DNA of 32,484 bases from Paracoccaceae bacterium (lineage in GTDB: Bacteria; Pseudomonadota; Alphaproteobacteria; Rhodobacterales; Rhodobacteraceae). The DNA lies in assembly GCA_015487165.1 (NCBI GenBank), contig WFQE01000128.1, positions 1 to 32,484 on the forward strand. Direction: 5' to 3'. This document shows, in pieces, positions 27,246 through 32,484 of this stretch; the first letter of the stretch is position 1, and each line of letters begins with the position of its first letter. Made by a program: the position numbers and the translations under genes. The notes below the pieces were generated by a model. The model saw only the letters and a program-made list of their open reading frames with translations. It was not told the origin of the DNA and did no database searches.

Positions 27246-27583
27246 CAGACTGGCGTGAAATCCCTGCAGTCGAAATTGACTGGGCCGCCAATCCTATCAG
27301 TGAGAGGGCTGGATACAAGGTAATCACGATGTGCAGCGACAGGTTCGACCAGGGAACTGGTCCACTTTCTCGGTTTTCTGCTGGCGCATGGGCAGACCTA
27401 ACGCTTGGCGAGATTGCAGATCTTGGCCCCACCCACTGGCTGCGCTGTTCTGGAATCGGAGGAACCGCGGTCAGGGTCATCAAGTGGGTGATCGACCATG
27501 CGGCGGCTGGCAAGTGCCCGATGAAGGCTGGCAGCGGTAAGCCTGCGCACGATGCTTATGTGCCGAGACCTGTAGATGACTGA
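27242..27583 (+). CDS. Hypothetical early protein
   Basis: 113 residues with GTG start (GTGA overlap). The text WREIPAVEIDWAANPISERA, then GYKVITMCSDRF, then DLTLGEIADLGPTHWLRCSG, then GIGGTAVRVIKWVIDHAAAG ends with a Pro/Lys-rich tail. The GxGGTAVxxIKxVID part could be a helix-hairpin-helix-like DNA-binding segment. I do not recognise a named family. The downstream start overlaps by 8 bases. Confidence 0.65.
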   Translation: MTDWREIPAVEIDWAANPISERAGYKVITMCSDRFDQGTGPLSRFSAGAWADLTLGEIADLGPTHWLRCSGIGGTAVRVIKWVIDHAAAGKCPMKAGSGKPAHDAYVPRPVDD

Positions 27584-27782
27584 CCGCCTTGATGACTCCG
27601 CACTCAGCACCATCACCTACATGCTGTGCGACGGCTATGGCGCCGAGGATATCGCGGTACGTCTGGCAGAGGAAAAGAAGTGCTCGGCTGCCCGGCTCCT
27701 GCCTCTTGTGCGCAAGCGAATCGATAAGCTGATGAAGCAAGGCGTTCTGGATGCGATCTATGAACAGGATAAAGGCGCTTGA
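27576..27782 (+). CDS. Small protein with a possible HTH
   Basis: 68 residues. LSTITYMLCDGYGAEDIAVR, then LAEEKKCSAARLLPLVRKRI resembles a helix-turn-helix of the sort that starts with 'GxxAEDIAxxL'. A C-terminal helix, KLMKQGVLDAIYEQDKGA, follows. Both ends overlap other genes, by 8 and 32 bases. A DNA-binding regulator is plausible; no target is visible. Confidence 0.6.
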   Translation: MTDRLDDSALSTITYMLCDGYGAEDIAVRLAEEKKCSAARLLPLVRKRIDKLMKQGVLDAIYEQDKGA

Positions 27783-27957
27783 AGATCTTGAAGATGCGGT
27801 GATCGTCCTTCTCTATCGTGTCGAGGCCCTAGAGAAGTCTTTGGCGACCGCCGCTGAACGTGATATGATTGGAAAAGAGGCCGGGCGCCCACCCAACACG
27901 GCACGCCCGACCTCAGACAGGAAACTGAGATTCCCAGATGTCGGAAAAGATAAATGA
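27751..27957 (+). CDS. Hypothetical coiled-coil protein
   Basis: 68 residues from ATG at 27751, for which AAGG lies 8 bases upstream; ATG at 27760 is an alternative without a ribosome-binding site. EDLEDAVIVLLYRVEALEKS forms a short leucine-rich coiled coil. The C-terminal half is polar and Pro/Arg-rich (EAGRPPNTARPTSDRKLRFP). It overlaps both neighbours. Function unknown. Confidence 0.6.
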   Translation: MRSMNRIKALEDLEDAVIVLLYRVEALEKSLATAAERDMIGKEAGRPPNTARPTSDRKLRFPDVGKDK

Positions 27958-28186
27958 TCTGAGCGCCCAACACAACAGCCCGGAAGACTGGATGGGTGGT
28001 CGCCGCATCAAGGTCTACAAGCCGATGCGCGAAGGCGACATGTATATCGCCCTCATCACGCGGGTTCCGATGATTTTCAGGGCCAGAACCGCGATCGGCG
28101 CGAAACGGATGGCTGCAGAATGGGCGGCAAAGAACATCAAGCGATATGACGGCTACGAAAAGAAGGGGTGGAGGCATGTCGAGTAA
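27938..28186 (+). CDS. Hypothetical early protein
   Basis: 82 residues: MSEKINDLSAQHNSPEDWMG, then GRRIKVYKPMREGDMYIALI, then TRVPMIFRARTAIGAKRMAA, then EWAAKNIKRYDGYEKKGWRH. It is basic in the C-terminal half, probably alpha/beta. No named family. It overlaps the previous gene by 20 bases and the next start by one base (TAATG). Confidence 0.65.
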   Translation: MSEKINDLSAQHNSPEDWMGGRRIKVYKPMREGDMYIALITRVPMIFRARTAIGAKRMAAEWAAKNIKRYDGYEKKGWRHVE

Positions 28187-28569
28187 TGCGCATCCCGTCT
28201 GACGAAACCGATCTCTTGGCGTGGCACACCTCGTTCATGGCCGGCGAAAACCCCGAACGCCATGAGGGCGAACCTCAGTGCGGGTGGTATAAAACCCGCA
28301 TGGTCAAGTCGGGCCCGTGGGTTCCGGTGCTGATCTGGTGCTGGCAGAGCATCGATGAAAACGGTCAACTGGATGCACCGGAAGAAATGAGACTGGTCGT
28401 CGATGACAGGACCGACACAAGAGACCCGGCCGATATCTGGCTGTGGCTGACCCCGATCTCAAAGGAAGAATATGACGGACTCGTTGCAGATCGGGAGCGG
28501 CAGAGACAGGCGAGACCGGCAACGTCCGCGGTTGACCTTTCCGCGGCCCCCACACCACCGAAAGGATAG
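28186..28569 (+). CDS. Hypothetical Trp-rich protein next to the recombination genes
   Basis: 127 residues from ATG at 28186 (upstream GTG at 28168 possible). IPSDETDLLAWHTSFMAGEN, then CGWYKTRMVKSGPWVPVLIW, then EEMRLVVDDRTDTRDPADIW, then LWLTPISKEEYDGLVADRER. It has many tryptophans in a likely beta sheet, and a Pro/Ala-rich end. I have seen the pattern in alphaproteobacterial phages beside the following helical protein. Function unassigned. Confidence 0.7.
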   Translation: MRIPSDETDLLAWHTSFMAGENPERHEGEPQCGWYKTRMVKSGPWVPVLIWCWQSIDENGQLDAPEEMRLVVDDRTDTRDPADIWLWLTPISKEEYDGLVADRERQRQARPATSAVDLSAAPTPPKG

Positions 28570-28572
28570 GAA

Positions 28573-29364
28573 ATGGAGAACGAACAGATCAAGCCCGTTG
28601 GCCCTGACGAGAGGGTTGAAAGCACGGAGCCTGCGGCGGCCGGTATCGGTCACAACCTCGGCCCGGTTTTCGACGTCGAAAAGCGTGATGCACTGGCGAA
28701 GCAGGCGGAGAAATTCACGTCAGTGTCCAGCGCATGGGCCAAGCATGGAGTCCGCGACGAAAAGGACGAAGCCCTGATCACCGATCAGATCACCGGCCTG
28801 CGCAAGCTGAAAAAGATCGTTGATGAAGCGCGGATCGCCGACAAGAAGCCGTATGACGATGCCGCGAAGGCCGTGCAGGCCGCCTATGTTCCGATCATCA
28901 GGAAGATCGAGGCTTCCATCGAGGCCTTGAAGCCGAAGCTGGCCGCGTATCTGACCGAAAAGCAGCGCCGGATCGAGGATGAGCGGCGCAAGGCGCAGGA
29001 GCAGGCCGCAAGGGAGGCGGCAGAAGCGCAGAGACTGGCCCAGCAGGCCGAGGAACAGCAGGACATCGCCCGCCGTGTCGAGGCTGAGGAAGCCATGAAG
29101 GCGGCTGAGAAGGCGGCAAGACAGGCTGCAAAGCCCGTCAAGGCACAGGCGCGTTCCGCATCTGGTGCCGGCCGCACGATCTCGACGCGCACGATACGGG
29201 AAGCAAGGATCACGAACATTCGCGCCCTGTTCCTGCACTACCAGGACAAGCGGGAAGTGGCTGATGTCCTGCTGAGGCTGGCGAACGCCGATATCAGGAA
29301 CAAGGATGTTGACGAAACCAAGATCCCGGGCATCGAGATCAAGACCAGAACCGTAGCCGTTTAG
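28573..29364 (+). CDS. Coiled-coil protein with IGHNLGP motif, paired with recombination gene
   Basis: 263 residues. The N-terminus has AAAGIGHNLGP (about residues 22-32), a motif shared by many alphaproteobacterial phage proteins. Next comes a helical segment (LITDQITGLRKLKKIVDEAR, then ADKKPYDDAAKAVQAAYVPI), then about 80 residues of Ala/Glu/Arg coiled coil (KAQEQAAREAAEAQRLAQQA), often mis-annotated as TolA-like. The C-terminus (IREARITNIRALFLHYQDKR) looks folded. It lies 9 bases before the next gene and is regularly adjacent to it in related phages as far as I recall. A partner role in DNA annealing or repair is inference. Confidence 0.75.
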   Translation: MENEQIKPVGPDERVESTEPAAAGIGHNLGPVFDVEKRDALAKQAEKFTSVSSAWAKHGVRDEKDEALITDQITGLRKLKKIVDEARIADKKPYDDAAKAVQAAYVPIIRKIEASIEALKPKLAAYLTEKQRRIEDERRKAQEQAAREAAEAQRLAQQAEEQQDIARRVEAEEAMKAAEKAARQAAKPVKAQARSASGAGRTISTRTIREARITNIRALFLHYQDKREVADVLLRLANADIRNKDVDETKIPGIEIKTRTVAV

Positions 29365-29373
29365 GAGGGCGAC

Positions 29374-30483
29374 ATGAAGGAAATCATCGAAACCCCTAAT
29401 TCCATGGTGCAGGCGCTTGAGTCCGCACAGATCGACCAGCAGATCGCGACCGCTCACCGATACCCGCGCAAGATGACGCAGGTCCACCAGAACATCTTGT
29501 CGCTGGTCAGCATCTCAAAGCAGGCGGCCGAGGAATGCAGCTATGCGCTGCCCCGCGGCAACAAGCCGATCACCGGCCCATCTATCAGGCTGGCCGAGAT
29601 CGTGGTCAACCAATGGGGTAACTGCCGCGTCGGGGCGCGAGTCGTGCATGTTGACCGTGTGGAAAAGTATGTGGAAGCCGAAGGTGTTTTTCATGATCTG
29701 GAAACCAACACGGCGGTCACGGCCAGGGTGCGCCGGCGGATCTCTGACCGGAACGGAAAGCTGTTCAACGACGACATGATCATCGTCACCGGCAACGCTG
29801 CCTGTGCCATCGCCAAGCGCAATGCAATCCTGTCCGGTGTCCCGAAGGCAATCTGGCATGACGCCTATGAATATGCTCAGAAAACCATCCGTGGTGACGC
29901 CAAGACGCTGCCTGAACGCATCGATGGCGCGATGAAGGCAATGGCGGCCTTCGGGCTGGCCGAGGAAGATGTATTCCGTCTCGTCGGCGTGGGTGGCCGC
30001 CGTGACATCACGCTCGAACACATCTCGCTGCTCACGGGCATGTATAATGCCCTGCGCTCCGAGGAAACGACTGTGGAAGAACTGATGGCAACCTCGGCGG
30101 GCCGTGATGACGACGACCGGCCCGAGGACGGATCGATCACGAGCAAGCCGCGCCGGAAGGCGGCGAAGAAGGAAAAGGCGGTCAAGGCCGCGCCTGAGAC
30201 GGCAGGCGAGCCCGATCAGAACGCAGCAGGCCCAGAGGGCGCCGGACATGACGCTCCGCAGCCGCAGGGGGCCACACAGGACGCAAGCGGACCTGATCCG
30301 GCACGGTTCGAGGATCTCGCCGATACAATCATCAATGATCTTCTCGATGCCGCCGACCCCAATGACGTGTTCGAGCTCTATGAAGATCAGATCATCCAGA
30401 TGGAGGGTATCGCCCCGGCCGCCTATGAGCGGGTGATGAAGGAGATCGAGGCCGCCCGGGTCGGGTTTTCCGGCGAAGGCTGA
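29374..30483 (+). CDS. Conserved phage protein, candidate DNA recombination/annealing protein
   Basis: 369 residues. The conserved core (residues 25-240) contains HRYPRKMTQ, SYALPRGNKPITGPSIRLAE, VFHDLETNTAVTARVRRRIS, NAACAIAKRNAILSGVPKAI and LERISLL-like segments, a pattern repeated in many phage proteins beside exonucleases or coiled-coil partners. I cannot assign it firmly to RecT, Erf or Sak families. A Lys/Ala/Pro-rich linker (245-300) leads to a small helical C-terminal domain (FEDLADTIINDLLDAADPND). The linker and acidic tail resemble those used by single-strand annealing proteins to dock partners, but this remains inference. Confidence 0.7.
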   Translation: MKEIIETPNSMVQALESAQIDQQIATAHRYPRKMTQVHQNILSLVSISKQAAEECSYALPRGNKPITGPSIRLAEIVVNQWGNCRVGARVVHVDRVEKYVEAEGVFHDLETNTAVTARVRRRISDRNGKLFNDDMIIVTGNAACAIAKRNAILSGVPKAIWHDAYEYAQKTIRGDAKTLPERIDGAMKAMAAFGLAEEDVFRLVGVGGRRDITLEHISLLTGMYNALRSEETTVEELMATSAGRDDDDRPEDGSITSKPRRKAAKKEKAVKAAPETAGEPDQNAAGPEGAGHDAPQPQGATQDASGPDPARFEDLADTIINDLLDAADPNDVFELYEDQIIQMEGIAPAAYERVMKEIEAARVGFSGEG

Positions 30484-30486
30484 GAC

Positions 30487-30735
30487 ATGCCGAGATGGCC
30501 GAAAAGTGAAGATGAGCCCGTCATATGCTATGTCCCGTATCGTGGCGGGTTCATCGTCAAGATCAACGGCAAGAATGCCGGAAAGATGATCGCATCAAGG
30601 CGCGACGCAAAGGCCGCGGTCGCGAAACTGAGGGGCCAGGTAAGGCCGTGCCTGACATGCGGGCGCAAGATCATCTCGGAAGGACCGCACCACAGGCTGT
30701 GCGCCTACTGCCGGGCAAGATCATGGGACTACTGA
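30487..30735 (+). CDS. Zinc-ribbon protein
   Basis: 82 residues. An N-terminal beta part (EPVICYVPYRGGFIVKINGK) is followed by a basic helix (ASRRDAKAAVAKLRG) and then a four-cysteine zinc ribbon, CLTCGRKIIS...HHRLCAYCRA (residues 55-76 approximately). Such small ribbons bind nucleic acid or proteins. It lies after the recombination gene, but a joint role is only suggested by position. Confidence 0.75.
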   Translation: MPRWPKSEDEPVICYVPYRGGFIVKINGKNAGKMIASRRDAKAAVAKLRGQVRPCLTCGRKIISEGPHHRLCAYCRARSWDY

Positions 30736-30759
30736 AATCAAAGAACAGGAGAAGGTGAC

Positions 30760-31065
30760 ATGAAGCACGTGACACTCGCAGCAGCCCTCGTATCCTCAAT
30801 TGCTGCCCCGGCCTTCGCACACAGCAAACCGGATCCAGACGTATCATTCTGCCTCAGCTATGCAGAATTGGGCAAGGGCATCGCGAAGGCCAGAGACGCA
30901 GGCTATGACGAAGCAACGGTGCTGAACGCGCTCCTGCGCGGCGGCCTGTTCGATGCGGCACCGCAGTTCAGCTACCGGATCGTGCGCGAGGTTTTCGAGA
31001 GTCCGCTTGGGCCGGAAGAAATCAGGGAGGCTGGGTTTATCAACTGTATGGAGGCCATGAAATGA
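30760..31065 (+). CDS. Secreted early protein with signal peptide
   Basis: 101 residues. A classical Sec signal, MKHVTLAAALVSSIAAPAFA, has cleavage expected after AFA (residue 20). The mature part (HSKPDPDVSFCLSYAELGKG) is helical, with two cysteines (in SFCLSY and INCMEA) that may form a disulphide in the periplasm. GGAGAAGG lies before the start. A periplasmic product of the early operon could alter the envelope, for instance to exclude other phages; that is inference. Confidence 0.75.
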   Translation: MKHVTLAAALVSSIAAPAFAHSKPDPDVSFCLSYAELGKGIAKARDAGYDEATVLNALLRGGLFDAAPQFSYRIVREVFESPLGPEEIREAGFINCMEAMK

Positions 31066-31517
31066 CCGACCGCGAGAAAGCCCTCGATGACCTCATGGAA
31101 GAGGATGCCGACCTGATTGGCGTGGACCCTGATATTGAAGCGGCTGCGCCAGAGCGGATTGCAGTGAATTTCGAATGGGAGGACGGATGCTGCCCGGTCG
31201 AGGACATGAGGGATGTCCTGAATGACGATGTGGGAAAGTTCTTCTCACGAGATGAAGCGGTCGAATACATCCGCGCCGACCTCGCTAAGCCGCGCGTGAA
31301 GCGGCTGGTGTGGCACTCCGGCGACCCTGCTTATGGAGGCCAATTCTCATTCACAAATGTTGATTGCTACTCGGTTGTGGGAGGCAGATCAGATCAGAAG
31401 TGGGACATTTATCTCGACATGGCACCATCAGATCACGGCCCATTTGATACCCTCGAAGAAGCCAAAGCCGCCGCCCAAGCCGACTTCGAGCGGCGCGTAA
31501 GGGAGTGTTTGGAATGA
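31062..31517 (+). CDS. Hypothetical phage protein with C-terminal conserved segment
   Basis: 151 residues. The first 85 are acidic (LDDLMEEDADLIGVDPDIEA), followed by a separate C-terminal domain: RLVWHSGDPAYGGQFSFTNV, YSVVGG, WDIYLDMAPSDHGPFDTLEE and AKAAAQADFERRVRECL. The last motif recurs in many phage proteins of unknown function. Start overlaps the secreted protein's stop; end overlaps the next ATG. No activity can be proposed. Confidence 0.7.
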   Translation: MTDREKALDDLMEEDADLIGVDPDIEAAAPERIAVNFEWEDGCCPVEDMRDVLNDDVGKFFSRDEAVEYIRADLAKPRVKRLVWHSGDPAYGGQFSFTNVDCYSVVGGRSDQKWDIYLDMAPSDHGPFDTLEEAKAAAQADFERRVRECLE

Positions 31518-31732
31518 TAAAGGTAAAGCCGATACGTTACAGCAATTCATTCATCGCTCACCTCTGCGATATTGTCGCAAGTGATATTGAAGAAATCCGT
31601 GTGGGCTCTCAACATTGGATTGATCTTGAAACCGCCGATGGAGGCCACGTCGTAATCGGAAGATGCTACGAGATAAATCACATTACCGTAGGCATCTATA
31701 TTGGCGGTGGTGTTAAGGAGGCTTTCAAATGA
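31514..31732 (+). CDS. Hypothetical early protein
   Basis: 72 residues from the ATG at 31514 that overlaps the preceding stop as ATGA. It is beta-rich: MIKVKPIRYSNSFIAHLCDI, then VGSQHWIDLETADGGHVVIG, then CYEINHITVGIYIGGGVKEA. Local base composition is a little more AT-rich than in the replication genes. No family is recognised. Its stop overlaps the Lar-like start. Confidence 0.65.
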   Translation: MIKVKPIRYSNSFIAHLCDIVASDIEEIRVGSQHWIDLETADGGHVVIGRCYEINHITVGIYIGGGVKEAFK

Positions 31733-32085
31733 CCGACCTGAAACCGTGCCCGTTTTGTGGCGGTGTGAACATTCTCTCTGGCGGTGATGATAAATACGTT
31801 GGTGTATGGTGTGATGATTGTGGCGCGAGTGGGCCAAATGGATACAATTGTGGCTCAGATTGGAACCGTCGCGCCTCGCCATGGCAGCCGATTGAGACCG
31901 CGCCGAGGGATGGGACGTCTGTTGACCTGTGGATCGAGTCTGGTCGTGGCGGATACAGGCTCGAAAATCACTGCTTTATTAATGGGTCTTGGCGGGACGA
32001 AAACGGGCTGCCGTTTGGTAATCCTGTTACCAGCAGCGCTACTCACTGGATGCCGCTGCCCGAGCCGCCGGAGGGTAAGAAATGA
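31729..32085 (+). CDS. Lar-like zinc domain fused to DUF551-like domain
   Basis: 118 residues in two modules. Residues 1-48: LKPCPFCGG...WCDDCGASGPNGYNCGSDWNRR is the four-cysteine pattern of Lar-type restriction-alleviation proteins. Residues 50-114: SPWQPIETAPRDGTSVDLWI and TSSATHWMPLPEPPEGK match the DUF551-like domain of phage proteins. Each is often a separate small protein. Protection from host type I restriction is known for Rac prophage Lar; for this protein it is only suggested by the domain. Confidence 0.8.
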   Translation: MTDLKPCPFCGGVNILSGGDDKYVGVWCDDCGASGPNGYNCGSDWNRRASPWQPIETAPRDGTSVDLWIESGRGGYRLENHCFINGSWRDENGLPFGNPVTSSATHWMPLPEPPEGKK

Positions 32086-32312
32086 AAGTTCATGATGTCG
32101 AATTTTCAGAGCCAATCCTTGAGCGCGCGTGGGAAATGTCCTGCGAAAATGGGCTGTCGTATCGTTCCCTTCGTGACGCATTTATAGAGCTTGGCTATCG
32201 TGAGGGTGATTTCCTATCGCGCGCTGCAGACCGCCTCCTACAGCGCAAGCGCAAGGCTGGAGAGTGCTATTACAAGCACGGAAAATGGCATGTCGTGGAG
32301 CCGCCGAAATGA
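32082..32312 (+). CDS. Hypothetical early protein
   Basis: 76 residues, ATGA overlap at the start. MKVHDVEFSEPILERAWEMS, then NGLSYRSLRDAFIELGYREG, then RAADRLLQRKRKAGECYYKH, then GKWHVVEPPK. A helical N-terminal region with a winged-helix-like end (YYKHGKWHVV) suggests a small DNA-binding fold, but no family is recognised. Its stop overlaps the next start. Confidence 0.65.
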   Translation: MKVHDVEFSEPILERAWEMSCENGLSYRSLRDAFIELGYREGDFLSRAADRLLQRKRKAGECYYKHGKWHVVEPPK

Positions 32313-32401
32313 TCGAGCCGTCAGACACAGAGCGCGCAGAACTTCACGATACGAGCGCGGCCTTGCCCGGGCGGAACGTGCGTTTCGACGCTCAAAAATG
32401 A
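32309..32401 (+). CDS. Possible tiny gene
   Basis: 30 residues from ATG overlapping the previous stop (ATGA): MIEPSDTERAELHDTSAALP, then GRNVRFDAQK. The arrangement matches other junctions in this operon, which is the main support. The region is also open in another frame to 32409 with a basic product ending ERAFRRSKMRK, so the coding frame is not certain. Confidence 0.4.
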   Translation: MIEPSDTERAELHDTSAALPGRNVRFDAQK

Positions 32402-32413
32402 GGAAGTAAGATC

Positions 32414-32484
32414 ATGTTCAAGATAGCAGTAAAGACCCTCTCCGCGACAGCAATATTCTTCTCGCCAATTCCGCTGATAAAGGC
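32414..32484 (+). CDS. Membrane protein, N-terminal part, cut by the window edge
   Basis: 23 codons are visible: MFKIAVKTLSATAIFFSPIP, then LIK. A basic start followed by a hydrophobic segment suggests a membrane helix or signal. GAGGAAGTAAG provides the ribosome-binding site. The reading frame continues exactly into base 1 of the window and joins the 5-148 reading frame if the sequence is circular, giving a 72-residue protein with probably three hydrophobic segments. Function unknown. Confidence 0.6.
   Translation, partial: MFKIAVKTLSATAIFFSPIPLIK

Noticed and set aside
29515-30249. Minus-strand open frame of 244 codons
   Set aside because: Antisense to the conserved recombination-candidate gene; no coherent domain.
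32191-32409. Basic 72-codon open frame overlapping the last small genes
   Set aside because: Most of it runs out of frame through the better supported 32082 gene; only the last part could compete with the 30-residue candidate, and it has no start signal of its own.
1-32484. CRISPR arrays, insertion sequences or terminal direct repeats
   Set aside because: No regularly spaced nucleotide repeats, no transposase and no shared sequence between the two window ends were seen.

Overview
The window looks like the genome of a small tailed phage with a P22-type (short-tailed, headful-packaging) virion. The host is probably an alphaproteobacterium: base composition is GC-rich, an early protein carries an 'IGHNLGP' motif typical of alphaproteobacterial phages, and the replication and accessory families are of the kind common there. 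The host call is inference. Coding is very dense. Most neighbouring genes overlap by 4 bases (ATGA/GTGA) and no stretch longer than about 165 bases lacks a gene. No integrase, excisionase, CRISPR array, insertion sequence or host housekeeping gene is visible.

The two ends appear to join. The gene cut at the right edge (from 32414) continues in frame, without a stop, into the gene cut at the left edge (ending at 148), giving one 72-residue hydrophobic protein. The window is therefore probably a complete circularly permuted genome opened inside a gene, which fits headful packaging. On the circle there are two main convergent blocks. The rightward early block runs from 22854 to the right edge and then 1-1332, ending in tRNA-Thr and tRNA-Ser. 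The leftward late block runs from about 19594 down to 1499.

Late block (minus strand, read right to left): terminase small and large subunits, portal, scaffold, coat, a 52-residue protein, a gp4-like head-completion protein, a gp10-like tail hub, a 47-residue coiled coil where P22 has its needle gene, gp7-like ejection protein, a virion transglycosylase, gp20-like and gp16-like ejection proteins, a tail fibre, two small proteins, a repeat-containing fibre-like protein with a C-terminal membrane segment, then a lysis cassette (small membrane proteins, GH19 endolysin, Rz/Rz1-like spanins). Gene order follows P22 closely.

Middle region: a short plus-strand unit (19706-20353) reads from a near-consensus sigma70-type promoter with a perfect palindrome in its spacer and ends in a small helix-turn-helix protein. 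Two minus-strand units hold replication and recombination genes: DUF1376 protein plus a candidate helicase loader (20519-21839), and a winged-helix protein, an unknown and a RusA-like resolvase (21959-22696), separated by a hairpin-rich gap. A divergent promoter region (22697-22853) separates these from the early block.

Early block: mostly small proteins. Recognisable are a DUF1367-like protein, a YbcO/DUF1364-like nuclease, a DEDDy 3'-5' exonuclease, a DUF3268 zinc protein, a YkgJ-type metal-chelating protein, a coiled-coil protein next to a candidate DNA-recombination protein, a secreted protein and a Lar/DUF551 protein. A hairpin-plus-U-tract terminator at 25506-25544 splits the block and may be a control point.
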